Source of the DNA: Mangrovihabitans endophyticus
GTDB lineage: Bacteria > Actinomycetota > Actinomycetes > Mycobacteriales > Micromonosporaceae
Direction of reading: 5' to 3'
Length of the DNA: 64,000 nt
NCBI RefSeq assembly: GCF_014646155.1
Contig: NZ_BMMX01000006.1
Coordinates: 124,001 to 188,000, forward strand
In this document: positions 25,735 to 34,944 of the stretch, one piece after another
Position numbering within the stretch: the stretch's first letter is position 1
How the letters are laid out: every line of letters starts with the position of its first letter
Made by a program: the position numbers and the translations under genes
Notes under the pieces: generated by a model
What the model was told of the DNA's origin: nothing
Databases searched by the model: none
The model's input: only the letters and a program-made list of their open reading frames with translations

Positions 25735-28700
25735 ATGTCCGAGTCGCCGATCGTCATCCGCGACCGCGCGGTCGCGGTCGCGGACTACCTGCTTGCCGTG
25801 CGCGCCCAGATGGACCGCCCGGCGCGGACCGTGCCGGACGACGCGGACTGGCTGGACGGCCTTCCGGAGCACCCGGACTGCCGGTCCGGTCCGGCCGCGG
25901 ACGGCACGTCCTGGCTGCGGGTGGGCCTTCCGCCGGCGCCCGCGCCGGTGCCGGTCCCGGCCGAGTTGCGTCGTCGCCTCACCGAGGTGTCGGCGGACGA
26001 CGAGCCGAAGCTCGACGATGCGGACGAGCTCTTCGCCACCTGGCGTGACGAGCAGTGGCGGCCATGGGCGCGGGAGACCGCGGAGGCCGAGCGGACCCGT
26101 GCCCTGCACCGGCGGCTGTTCGACCTGATGCATCGCCTGGACATGAGCTCGGCGACGACCGAGCTGGTGTGGGGGCACGGCGTGCTGGAGGCGGAGGTCG
26201 GCGGCCAGCGGGTGCGCTACCCGCTGGTGGCCACCCCGGTGATGATCGATTACGCGCCGGATCACGCCCTCGTCAGCGTTTCCCCGACCGGGCCGCCGCG
26301 ACTGCAGACCGACGCGTTGGCGGGCCTGGACGAGCGCTACCTTCGGCAACTGCTCGCGTTGGCCGGCCCGGCCGGCGTGCTCGACGTCGATCTGTGGAAC
26401 GACTTGGACCGTCGTGAGCTGTTCGAGCGCGCGCTGGGGCGGCTCGGCTATGACCGGGTGGTGGTCGGCCCCGGCGAGGAGGACGAGCGGCACCCGGGCA
26501 CGGGTGGTTCGCGGGGGGCCGTGCGCGGCGCCCACGTGGTCGACACCGGCGTGCTGTTCGTCCGGCCGCGTCAGCGGCTGCTGCGCGGGTTCATCGAGGC
26601 GTGGCGCGACCGTCTGCTCGGCGACGAGCCCGGCCCGACCGGTCCCGGCCCGACCGGGGCGTCGCGCCGGGGTCCGGCGGCGGTCGGCGCGCTGGCCTCC
26701 GTGGTGGCGCACGAGCCGAGCGCGCTGCGGATGCCCGGAGACGATCCGGAGGCATGGCGGCGGGTGGGCGAGCGCCTGCTCATGCCGCTGCCCACCAACC
26801 AGGCGCAGGAGTCGATCGCCCGACGGCTGGCGCAGCATCGCAATGTCGCCGTCCAGGGGCCGCCCGGCACCGGCAAGACGCACACCATCCGCAACCTGAT
26901 CTGCCACCTGATGGCCAGCGGCAAGCGGGTGCTGGTGGTCGCGCAGAAGGAGGATCCGCTGCGGGTGCTGCGGGACGGGCTGCCCGAGGAGGTCCAGGCG
27001 CTGTGCCTCGCGGTGCTCGGTCGCACCACCGATCAACTCGTGCAGTTGCAACTGGCCGCGCGCGAGCTCGCGGACCGCGCGGCGACCCTGGACCGGGACG
27101 CGGAGACGGCTCGCGTCGCCCACCTGACGCGGCTTCTGGAGGACGCCGAGAGCGAGCTCACACAGGCGCTCAGTAGCCTCCGTGCCATCGCGGAGAGCGA
27201 GGCGGCGACCTACGCGGTGGACGGCGTGCGCCTGTCACCGGCCGAGGTCGGCGCGTGGCTGCGCGAGCACGCCGCGGCGTACGGCGGCATCCCGGACGCG
27301 GTGGGCGAGCCCCCGCCGCTGACCGCGGACGAGTTCGGCGTGCTGTTGGACATCGGATCGCGGTTGTCGCCCGCCGACCGCCGGGCCGCGGTCGCACCAC
27401 TGGCCGACGTGACGGGACTGCCCGCCGCCGCGCAGGCGCACGCCGCGCGGGAGCGCCGCGCCGAGGCGTCCGCGGCGATCGATGATCTGTCCGCCGCGGG
27501 CGTCGATGTGACCGAGGTCCGCGCCCTGGGCCCGGACGGTGCGCAGCGCCTGCGCGGCGAACTGCGCGAGGCGGTGTCCTGGCTGCGCCGGCGCGAGGGC
27601 GGCTGGACCGACCGGCTCGGCCGCCTGCTGGCGGACCCGCATTGGCAGCAGGTGTGGACGGACCATCTGACGGCGACCGCGGCGCTGCTCGACGAGCTGG
27701 CCGGGCTGACCCGGGCGCTGGCCGGTCATCGCGTCGACGTGCCGGCTCAGCTGGCGGGCGAGCCGAAACGGACGCTGCTGCAGTTGGCCGAGATGCGGCA
27801 GCGCTTCGCGGCGGGGAAGGGTCTGAGCCGGCTGATGCAGCCCGGGCTGGCCAAGCTCGCCGACGAGATCCGGGTCGATGACGAGGCGTTGCGCACCACG
27901 TCCGATGTCGATCTGGCGACGGCCTGGCTGCAGCGGCGGCAGGCGCGGCGGCGGCTGGCAGAGCGCTGGGCCGAGTGGTCGCAGCGGCTGGACATCCCGG
28001 CACGCACCGGGGATCCGGAGAGCTGGGCCGGAACGCTGGTGTCCGAGGCCCGGCAGTCGCTGGACTGGGACACCCGTGAGTGGCCGCACCTGTCCACCCG
28101 GCTGCGTGCGGTGCTGCCGCAGGCCGAACTCGGCGTGGACGCCGCCCGGCTCGCCGCGGTGTGCGAGACGCTGGACGGCCTCCCGGTGGTCTTCGAGCAC
28201 GACGACCTGGGGGACGCCGATCAGGCGGTTGCGCGGCGGCTGGAGCCGTGGCCCGCCCTCGCCGCGTCCTGGGTGACCCTCGCGGACTGGGACGCGGCGG
28301 TGGCCGAGGTGCGGCGGCGGCACGAGCTGCGTCCGACCGTGCAGCGGTATGTGGAGTTGCGCGACCGCCTCGCCGTCCCCGCTCCGGAGTGGGCGGCGCA
28401 GATCGACGCCGGCGCGGTGCCTGCGGTGTCCGGCGAGGTGTGCCGTCGAGCGTGGACCTGGCGGGCCGCGCAGAGCTGGTTCGATGAGGTGATCGGCGGC
28501 GTCGACCCGGCCGTGCTGGGACGGCGGGTGGAGTCGAGCCGGGATCGCATGCGCCGGCTCACCGCGGAACTGGTGGTCGCCTCCTCGTGGCTGGAGGTGG
28601 CCGCCGGCCTCGACGACCGGCGCCGGGCCGCTCTCGCCGACTGGACGACCGCGCTTCGCAAGATCGGCAAGGGCACCGGCCGCAACGCGGCAGCATGGCA

Positions 28701-30012
28701 ACAGCACGCCCAGCGGGCGATGGCGGCGGCGGTGGAGGCCGTTCCGGTCTGGGTGATGTCAGTGGACCGGGCGGTCGAGCAGTTCGCCGGTGGCGCGCAC
28801 TTCGACGTGGTCATCGTGGACGAGGCGTCGCAGGCCGACCTGTTCGCCCTTCCGGTGCTGGCGCTCGCCGACCGGGCCGTGGTGGTCGGCGACGACCAGC
28901 AGATCGGTCCGCAGTTGGGGTTCGTCGGTTCGGTCACCGGGCTGATCTCCGGGCATCTGAGTGACGTGCCGTCGGCCGAGCATTTCGATCCGGAGTCGTC
29001 GCTGTACGACCACGCGGTGCGACGCTCGCCGGAACGAATCCTGCTGACCGAGCACTTCCGCTGCGTCCCGCAGATCATCGAGTTCTCGTCCCGACACTAC
29101 TACGACGGCAAGATCATGCCGTTGCGCGCCGACCGGCCGGCACTCGATCCGGTGCGAACGGTGTTCCTCCCGTCCGGTGCGCGGGAGCCGCTGCCGCCGT
29201 ACGGCGAAGTGAACCACGCCGAGGCGTCCGCCCTGGTGGCTCAGGTGTGCCGGATGGTCCGCGATCCGGCGTACGCGGGGCGCACGATCGGCGTGATCAG
29301 CCTGCTCAGCACGAGCGGGCAGGCGGCTTACCTGCTGTCACTGTTGCGGGACGAGATCGGCGAGGACGAGATGGAGGCCCGTCGGCTGCGGGTCGGCGAC
29401 GCTTACACGTTCCAGGGCGACGAACGCGACGTGATGTTGCTGTCGCTCGTGGTGTCCGCCGGCGGCGGACGGATCGCCGCCTTCACCCGGCGTGAATACC
29501 ACCGGCGGATCAACGTCGCCGCCTCGCGCGCCCGCGACCAGTTGTGGATCTTCCACAGTGTGCAGCCGTCCGATCTGCTCGCCGACGATGCACGAGGACT
29601 GCTGCTGACGTACGCGCAGAACCAGGCCGCCGCGGATCCCTCGCCGGCCGATCCGGTCGCCGTGGTGGAGAACGACTTCGAGCGCGAGGTGCTGCGGCGG
29701 CTGGTGGAGCGCGGTCTCACACCGACGCCACAGTTCCGCATCGGCGCCTATCGCATCGACTTCGTGCTGGCGGCGCCGGACGGGCGCCGCCTCGCCATCG
29801 AGTGCGACGGCGCGGGATACCTGGGTGTGCAGCAGTGGGAGAGCGACATGCGCCGGCAGGCGGTGCTGGAACGCGTCGGCAACTGCGTGTTCGTCCGGAT
29901 CCGGGCCAGCGTCTTCGCCCGTGCGCCGGAGGTCGCCATGCGCCCGGTGTGGCAGCGCCTGGACGAACTCGGCATCGGCCCGCAGCCGTCCCCGGCCGCC
30001 GTGGAGTCGTGA
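25735..30012 (+). CDS. Giant SF1 helicase with C-terminal Vsr/DUF559-like nuclease domain
   Basis: A 1425-residue protein of the COG1112 helicase type. RecA1 has Walker A VQGPPGTGKTHTIRNL (~372-388); a long coiled insertion (~440-1000) follows; then Walker B VVIVDEASQADLF (~1024) and motif III VVVGDDQQIGPQLGF, and RecA2 with TFQGDERDVMLLSLV and RINVAASRARDQLWIF. The last ~115 residues form a very-short-patch-repair-like nuclease: YRIDFVLAAPDGRRLAIECDG gives the D...ExD core and the tail has the usual RQxVLERVGNCVFVRI. Such helicase-nuclease fusions are widespread and some act in phage defence; here the role is inferred only. A short PGPTGPGPTG repeat lies near residue 300. The gene converges on an Mrr-like gene with a 10-nt gap. 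Confidence 0.87.
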   Translation: MSESPIVIRDRAVAVADYLLAVRAQMDRPARTVPDDADWLDGLPEHPDCRSGPAADGTSWLRVGLPPAPAPVPVPAELRRRLTEVSADDEPKLDDADELFATWRDEQWRPWARETAEAERTRALHRRLFDLMHRLDMSSATTELVWGHGVLEAEVGGQRVRYPLVATPVMIDYAPDHALVSVSPTGPPRLQTDALAGLDERYLRQLLALAGPAGVLDVDLWNDLDRRELFERALGRLGYDRVVVGPGEEDERHPGTGGSRGAVRGAHVVDTGVLFVRPRQRLLRGFIEAWRDRLLGDEPGPTGPGPTGASRRGPAAVGALASVVAHEPSALRMPGDDPEAWRRVGERLLMPLPTNQAQESIARRLAQHRNVAVQGPPGTGKTHTIRNLICHLMASGKRVLVVAQKEDPLRVLRDGLPEEVQALCLAVLGRTTDQLVQLQLAARELADRAATLDRDAETARVAHLTRLLEDAESELTQALSSLRAIAESEAATYAVDGVRLSPAEVGAWLREHAAAYGGIPDAVGEPPPLTADEFGVLLDIGSRLSPADRRAAVAPLADVTGLPAAAQAHAARERRAEASAAIDDLSAAGVDVTEVRALGPDGAQRLRGELREAVSWLRRREGGWTDRLGRLLADPHWQQVWTDHLTATAALLDELAGLTRALAGHRVDVPAQLAGEPKRTLLQLAEMRQRFAAGKGLSRLMQPGLAKLADEIRVDDEALRTTSDVDLATAWLQRRQARRRLAERWAEWSQRLDIPARTGDPESWAGTLVSEARQSLDWDTREWPHLSTRLRAVLPQAELGVDAARLAAVCETLDGLPVVFEHDDLGDADQAVARRLEPWPALAASWVTLADWDAAVAEVRRRHELRPTVQRYVELRDRLAVPAPEWAAQIDAGAVPAVSGEVCRRAWTWRAAQSWFDEVIGGVDPAVLGRRVESSRDRMRRLTAELVVASSWLEVAAGLDDRRRAALADWTTALRKIGKGTGRNAAAWQQHAQRAMAAAVEAVPVWVMSVDRAVEQFAGGAHFDVVIVDEASQADLFALPVLALADRAVVVGDDQQIGPQLGFVGSVTGLISGHLSDVPSAEHFDPESSLYDHAVRRSPERILLTEHFRCVPQIIEFSSRHYYDGKIMPLRADRPALDPVRTVFLPSGAREPLPPYGEVNHAEASALVAQVCRMVRDPAYAGRTIGVISLLSTSGQAAYLLSLLRDEIGEDEMEARRLRVGDAYTFQGDERDVMLLSLVVSAGGGRIAAFTRREYHRRINVAASRARDQLWIFHSVQPSDLLADDARGLLLTYAQNQAAADPSPADPVAVVENDFEREVLRRLVERGLTPTPQFRIGAYRIDFVLAAPDGRRLAIECDGAGYLGVQQWESDMRRQAVLERVGNCVFVRIRASVFARAPEVAMRPVWQRLDELGIGPQPSPAAVES

Positions 30013-30022
30013 GCCGGGCGGC

Positions 30023-31609
30023 TCAGCGTGGCTCGATGCGGGCCTTCAAGCGGCAGTGCTCGGACAGCAGCGAGAGCAGCGTCGCGCCGTCGATCAGCTC
30101 GATCGGCCGGCCGGAGACCGCCTCGGGCACCCCGGGCTCGTACCCGCCGAGCGTGATCATGATGCCCTTGGTGCCGCCGGCGCGGGTGACCGCCTCCGCC
30201 AACGCGCCGATCGCCGTGTCGCCGACTCCCTGGTGGCGCACCGCGTGGATCACCACCGTGCCGCCCATCAGCGGCCGGGGGTCGGTGGCCAGCCACTGCG
30301 CCCGGTCGCCGACGCGTTCCGGCGTGCCGGCCGCCAGGCCCATGCTGACGAACAGGTCGGTGAGCAGGTGCTCGAACTCGTTCTCCGGCATGGCCGGCAG
30401 GTTGGGCCGTTCGTCGAGTTCGGCGAGCACGTTGAATTCGCCGGTGAGGTCCTGTTCCGCGTCGCGGTCGAAGTCGAGCGTCGGCGGCACGCCGGTCAGT
30501 TCGTCCGGCTCCATGGAGAGGCCACCGTGCAGGTGTTTGAGGCACGCCACGGGATCCACCCGGCGGAGTTTGATCGCCGCGAAGGTGTCCCGGTCGGTGC
30601 GTACCGAAACCAGGCACGGCCGCACGAACCGGCCGGTGCGGCGATCGATGGCGTCCACGATGCCGTTGAACAGCACCTCCGAGACCAGCGCACCCCGGTC
30701 CGCTTCGATGATCTCGTGGATCGTGCGCAACGTGACCTGGGCGATGATGTCGATGTAGCGGTGCCTGATCTCCGCCTCGTCGCGGGGCACCGCGACCACG
30801 TCGTCGCTGGTCCGGTCGTACCGGTGCTCCTTGACGATCGGGATCACCTCCACCGGCGGCAGGTGGTACTCGATCAGCAGGCGCTTGCGTTTGGGCAGGT
30901 AGGCCAGGCGGAAGTGCTGTGGGAAGTCGTCCGGGTAGACGGAGTTGCCGAGCACCATCGCGAAGTACTCCACCACCGACTCCGGGTCGGCCCCGGCCAC
31001 CGCCGCCGCAAAGCGGTCCACCTCGGCGTTGTACGCCTTGATCCGGGCTTGGTAGCGGCTGCGATGCCGTTCGTACGCACGTTCACGCTCGGTCAGCCGG
31101 CGCTGGCGTCGCTCCTCGGCGTGCGTCCAGCGTTGGTGTGCCTCCCGGAACGCCCGGCGCGCCTGATCCATCTGGTGCTGGCGCAGGCGATCGCCGATCC
31201 GTCCCATGCGGTGTGACTCGGGTGGCGCATAACTCGCCCAGGACGGTTCGGGCAGGGGCCGGCCGAGCGGGCCGGGGTCGAACGGCGGTGCGTTCGCCGG
31301 CTTCTTGAACCTGCTCAGGTCGATGTGGTCGTCGACGTCGAGCGTGGACAGCAGCAACGTGTCGAGGTCGGACAGGCGCGCCCGGACGTCCGCGTTGGCC
31401 GCCGCGGCGTCAGCCGCCCGCGCCTCGGCATAGAGCCGTCGGCTCTCGCGGCGCCGTTGCGCGTCCGCGGCGGCCTGCTGCGCGGCGGCCAATGCCAGGT
31501 CCGCGTTGCGCCTGATGAGTTCTCGCTGCTGGGCCGCGGCAGTGCCGGCCCGTTGCTCGGCCGCCACCTGTGTGGCGTGCGCCCGCTGCATGTCCCGGAT
31601 GATCCCCAT
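30023..31609 (-). CDS. Mrr-type restriction endonuclease-like protein with degenerate active site
   Basis: A 528-residue protein. Residues ~1-75 and ~105-190 are charged coiled coils (QQRELIRRNADLALAAAQQA; RRQRRLTERERAYERHRSRY), the middle is a beta-rich domain (RLLIEYHLPPVEVIPIVKEH), and the last ~130 residues follow the Mrr catalytic fold: ENEFEHLLTDLFVSMGL, a central strand, then GGTKGIMITLGGYEPG and PIELIDGATLLSLL. In active Mrr the central strand carries QxK after an Asp; here it reads VVIHAVRHQGVGD, so the Lys is not evident. The protein may bind DNA without cutting. The ATG has GAGGA 6 nt upstream. An upstream GTG/TTG extension lacks support. Confidence 0.7.
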   Translation of the reverse strand: MGIIRDMQRAHATQVAAEQRAGTAAAQQRELIRRNADLALAAAQQAAADAQRRRESRRLYAEARAADAAAANADVRARLSDLDTLLLSTLDVDDHIDLSRFKKPANAPPFDPGPLGRPLPEPSWASYAPPESHRMGRIGDRLRQHQMDQARRAFREAHQRWTHAEERRQRRLTERERAYERHRSRYQARIKAYNAEVDRFAAAVAGADPESVVEYFAMVLGNSVYPDDFPQHFRLAYLPKRKRLLIEYHLPPVEVIPIVKEHRYDRTSDDVVAVPRDEAEIRHRYIDIIAQVTLRTIHEIIEADRGALVSEVLFNGIVDAIDRRTGRFVRPCLVSVRTDRDTFAAIKLRRVDPVACLKHLHGGLSMEPDELTGVPPTLDFDRDAEQDLTGEFNVLAELDERPNLPAMPENEFEHLLTDLFVSMGLAAGTPERVGDRAQWLATDPRPLMGGTVVIHAVRHQGVGDTAIGALAEAVTRAGGTKGIMITLGGYEPGVPEAVSGRPIELIDGATLLSLLSEHCRLKARIEPR

Positions 31610-32032
31610 GCGCCGTCCTCGCTCGCGTTGCCGACGTCCTCCCACCCCGCGCGAACCGTTCACCCGTGTCCGGCCGGGCCGATTCGCCACTTTAACCAGT
31701 CCGCCCAGATCTTGTTACTCCCCGCACCGTGACCAGCGCACACCGTGCATGCATGGCGGTCATCGCGGGTAGGAATCGCGGAAGGTTTCCTGTTCGACAC
31801 GTCATGTGACTGTCCGTCATGGTGTGACCGGGCGCGATCTCGAAGGGTTACCTCACGAGGCGGTCGTACGATCGGCCCGAATGGAGGCGGCGTTCGGCCG
31901 AGAAACACCAGGTCGTAGCCTTGCTGGCGGATCCGGCCAACATTTGTCGCGGGCGTCCACTGTTATGCCTGGGGCGTGACGGGTCGTAATAGGTGAGGGG
32001 TAACTGCCATCCGGGCGGGAGGTGACGGCAGC
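31610..32032. other. 423-nt divergent intergenic region
   Basis: This space between the Mrr-like gene and the PAS-GGDEF-EAL gene should hold both promoters. I see no convincing gene, strong hairpin or recognised operator in it. Confidence 0.5.
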
Positions 32033-33694
32033 ATGACGGTTCCCGGTGAGCGCTTTCCGCGCCAGCGGTCCGTCCGCAACGCCGGCCCGCCGATGGCGGC
32101 GCGGACCGGCGACGATTCATGGTTCTCGTACGCGGCTGCCGGTGACGAAATCGTCTGGTCCGAGGAACTCGGTGCGATGCTCGGCCAGGCGCCCGACGGC
32201 AGCGAACTGTCCCGGCAGGTGCTGGCCCGCTTCGTGCATCGGGACGACCACTCCGAGGCGCTCGGCGCGGTGACCCGTGCCTGGGCCGGCCGTGCGGCCA
32301 CCGAGGCCACCCTCCGCCTGCTCCGCTCCGACGGCGGCTGGTTCGACGCGGACGTGCGCTTCGAGCCGGTGGTCGAATCGGACGGCATGGTGCGCGGCGT
32401 GCGCGGGACGGTGACCGACGTGTCCGCCCGGGAACGTGCTCGCCGCGAGGTCGCCCGTCTGGCCCGGCGCGGGGAGACCGTGCAGCCGTCGCTGCTGGAC
32501 GAGGACCCGGCGACCGGGCTGCTGACCCGGGCGCGGTTCGCCGACGAGATCGACCGTGCGTTGCGGCGTGGGGGCGGGGCCGTGCTGGTGGTCCGGGTGG
32601 AGGCGGATCGCGTCGCCGGTGGCGCCGACCAGGTCCGGCCGGAGCGCAACGCCGACCTGCTGCACAGCGCCGCGCGTGTCCTGGAGAGGGCGGCTCGCCC
32701 CACGGACCGTCTCGGCCGGGTCGGGCCCAGCGAGATCGGCGTCCTGATGGCCGGGGCGTCCTGGGCCATGGCCCGGCGTCAGTCGGAGTTCTTCGTCGAG
32801 ACGTTGCGTGCACATCCGTTCGTGCTGCCCGACGACTGGTCGCGCGCGCATGCGTGGGCGGGTCTCGTGCGCTATGTGCCGGACGGCGACACCGGCAGCC
32901 ATGAGCTGCTCATCGACGCGGAACATGCGTGGCGGCAGGCGCGCGACGATGGCAAGGCGATGACCCTCGTGCAACATCCGGTGCCGGCCCGGGACCGCCA
33001 GGGGTCGTACCGCAACCGGGTGTCCGACGCTCTCGGCACCGAGCAATTCACCCTGTACGCGCAGCCGATCCTGGAGTTGCAGAGCAACACGGTGACCCGC
33101 CACGAACTGCTGCTTCGAGTGCTGGACAACGCCGGCGGCCCGCAGTCGCCCAGCCAGGTGCTGGACGCCGCGGAACGGCTGGACGCGGTGTTCGACATCG
33201 ACCTGTGGGTGGTGGAGCGCGCGGTGCAGCTAGTGGCCGCGCACCCCGAGCTGTTCCTGCAGGTGAATCTCTCCGGCCGGTCGGTGGGAGACCCCCGCCT
33301 GACCGGCGAGGTCGAGCGGCTGATGGAGCGGTACGCCGCCAACCCGCAGCAACTCACCTTCGAGATCACCGAGACGGCGCTGATCGGCAACCTCAGCGAG
33401 GCGCGCCGCTTCGCCGACCGGATCCGTGACCTCGGCTGCGGGCTCGCGCTGGATGACTTCGGGTCCGGGTACGCCTCCTTCCGTTACCTACGGCTGTTCC
33501 CGATCGACCTGGTCAAGATCGACGGCGAGTACGTGGTGGACCTTCTGCGCAAGCCCCAGGATCAGGTCCTGGTGCGTGCTCTGGTGCAGGTGTGCCAGGC
33601 GTACGGGATCCATACCGTGGCCGAATTCGTGCAGGACGAGCCACCCTGCAGTTGCTGCGGGAGCTGGGAGTGGACTTCGTGCAGGGCTATCTGA
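32033..33694 (+). CDS. PAS-GGDEF-EAL cyclic-di-GMP protein, 3' frameshifted
   Basis: A 553-residue product as read. A PAS fold (~25-135) is followed by a degenerate GGDEF domain (RVGPSEIGVLM replaces the usual RxGGDEFxxLL, ~240) and an EAL phosphodiesterase domain (from ~330). EAL residues are present: HELLLRV, NLSGRS, FEITETALI, LDDFGSGYAS, VKIDGEY and AEFV. At 33640/33641 the frame breaks: the annotated end (PPCSCCGSWEW) is aberrant, while the -1 frame continues with a canonical EAL ending (VDFVQGYLIGHPSPVELARL) to a TAA at 33748-33750. One missing base explains it. The gene is therefore a probable recent pseudogene or a sequencing error; the intact form would cover 32033-33750. Confidence 0.85.
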   Translation: MTVPGERFPRQRSVRNAGPPMAARTGDDSWFSYAAAGDEIVWSEELGAMLGQAPDGSELSRQVLARFVHRDDHSEALGAVTRAWAGRAATEATLRLLRSDGGWFDADVRFEPVVESDGMVRGVRGTVTDVSARERARREVARLARRGETVQPSLLDEDPATGLLTRARFADEIDRALRRGGGAVLVVRVEADRVAGGADQVRPERNADLLHSAARVLERAARPTDRLGRVGPSEIGVLMAGASWAMARRQSEFFVETLRAHPFVLPDDWSRAHAWAGLVRYVPDGDTGSHELLIDAEHAWRQARDDGKAMTLVQHPVPARDRQGSYRNRVSDALGTEQFTLYAQPILELQSNTVTRHELLLRVLDNAGGPQSPSQVLDAAERLDAVFDIDLWVVERAVQLVAAHPELFLQVNLSGRSVGDPRLTGEVERLMERYAANPQQLTFEITETALIGNLSEARRFADRIRDLGCGLALDDFGSGYASFRYLRLFPIDLVKIDGEYVVDLLRKPQDQVLVRALVQVCQAYGIHTVAEFVQDEPPCSCCGSWEWTSCRAI

Positions 33695-33761
33695 TCGGGC
33701 ACCCGTCGCCCGTGGAGCTGGCCCGGTTGCGGCGTTCCCCACCGGGGTAAAAAATCCCGGT

Positions 33762-34151
33762 ATGGAGCACTACACGATCGCCACCGTGGCCGAGCAAAAC
33801 GATGACTTCCGCCGGGTGTTGTGGACCGGCAAACACACCCAGCTCGTGATCATGACGATTCCGCCGGACGGCGAGATCGGCGAGGAGACGCACGAGGTCG
33901 ACCAGATCCTGACGTTCGTGAGCGGCACCGGACGTGCCGAGGTCAGCGGGCAGACCCGCAACGTCGCTCAGGGCGACCTGGTGGTGGTGCCCGCCGGGCG
34001 CAAGCACAACTTCGTCAACACCGGCCCCAACCCGCTCGTCCTCTACACGATCTATGGCCCGCCGGAACACGCCGACGGTGCCGTGCATCGCACCAAGGAC
34101 GAGGGGGACGCGCTGGAAGAGGCGGGCAAGGACGAGCCGCCGACCGGCTGA
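33762..34151 (+). CDS. Cupin-domain protein
   Basis: A 129-residue single cupin barrel. The segments THEVDQILTFVSGTGRAEVSG and VVVPAGRKHNFVNTG carry the two cupin motifs, with metal-binding His/Glu residues replaced in part (ETHEVDQ; KHNF). A C-terminal polar tail follows. The substrate is unknown; similar proteins are often annotated as mannose-6-phosphate isomerase-like. The ATG lies 12 nt after the expected stop of the intact EAL gene and has no clear ribosome binding site, suggesting readthrough coupling. Confidence 0.82.
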   Translation: MEHYTIATVAEQNDDFRRVLWTGKHTQLVIMTIPPDGEIGEETHEVDQILTFVSGTGRAEVSGQTRNVAQGDLVVVPAGRKHNFVNTGPNPLVLYTIYGPPEHADGAVHRTKDEGDALEEAGKDEPPTG

Positions 34152-34184
34152 GCGGCCCGGCAGAGGCGCGGCGCCGACGTGCGG

Positions 34185-34236
34185 CACGACGCCGGGACCG
34201 GCCGAGGCCCCCCAGCCAGCCGGTCCCGGCGTCGTG
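34185..34236 (+). terminator. Strong hairpin terminator after the cupin gene
   Basis: An 18-bp perfect stem: CACGACGCCGGGACCGGC at 34185-34202 pairs with 34219-34236 around a 16-nt loop. It starts 33 nt after the cupin stop. No long T-run follows, as is common in actinomycetes. Confidence 0.75.
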
Positions 34237-34395
34237 TCAGGTGAAAAGTCTCCGGAAGGATACCGTCGGGGTTCACCGGTGTCGATCGAAATGCCTCTTC
34301 AGGTGGGTATCGATTCCCCGGCCGGGCAGATCCCGTGCCATTTTTCCGCACACCCAGGCGTGGCGCGTGGCGTGCGGTTCATTAGCCTGCCTGTC

Positions 34396-34878
34396 ATGGG
34401 AGAGCCACGGTGGTTGGACGATGACCAGCAGCAGACGTGGCGTCGGTTCGTCGAGTTGCTGGTCCGGTTCCCTGCGGCGCTCGAAACCCAACTGCAGCGT
34501 GACGCCGGCATCACACACATGGGATATGTCGTGCTGGCCACCCTCTCCGAGCGGGACGATCGTCGCCTGGCGATGAGTCAGCTAGCCAAGAACGCGAGCT
34601 CCTCGCTGTCCCGGCTCTCCCATGTGGTGTCCCGGCTGGAAACCCGGGGATGGGTCCGCCGCGAGCGGGACCCGGAGGACGGACGCGTGCAGATCGCGGT
34701 GCTCACCGACGCCGGTCTGGCGAAGGTGCGGGAGACCGCGCCGGGACATGCGGAGGCCGTCCAGCAGTTGCTGTTCGACCGGCTCACCGCTTCGCAGGTG
34801 CGCCAGCTACACCGGCTGGCGCAGATCCTGCTGGCCGACCCGCTGGAAGTCCGGTCCTGCGAGCAGTCGCGATCCTGA
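34396..34878 (+). CDS. MarR-family transcriptional regulator
   Basis: A 160-residue winged-helix regulator. Dimerisation helices flank a DNA-binding core with MSQLAKNASSSLSRLSHVVS as the recognition region and the wing RRERDPEDGRVQIAVLTDAG, both standard for MarR. It opens MGEPRWLDDDQQQTWRRFVE. No Shine-Dalgarno precedes the ATG; instead TAGCCT lies 7 nt upstream, fitting the TANNNT -10 pattern of a leaderless transcript. Target genes are not evident; the neighbouring cupin and TPM genes are candidates. Confidence 0.9.
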   Translation: MGEPRWLDDDQQQTWRRFVELLVRFPAALETQLQRDAGITHMGYVVLATLSERDDRRLAMSQLAKNASSSLSRLSHVVSRLETRGWVRRERDPEDGRVQIAVLTDAGLAKVRETAPGHAEAVQQLLFDRLTASQVRQLHRLAQILLADPLEVRSCEQSRS

Positions 34879-34944
34879 GCACCGATCGATCGATCGGCCG
34901 GACCGCGCCGTGCCGTCCGGCGGCCGTGCGCCCCGGGAAGCGGG

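Noticed and set aside
31848..32813. 321-codon minus-strand frame over the start of the PAS-GGDEF-EAL gene
   Set aside because: Arg/Pro/Ser-rich shadow without motifs; the plus strand has a PAS fold and correct gene start.
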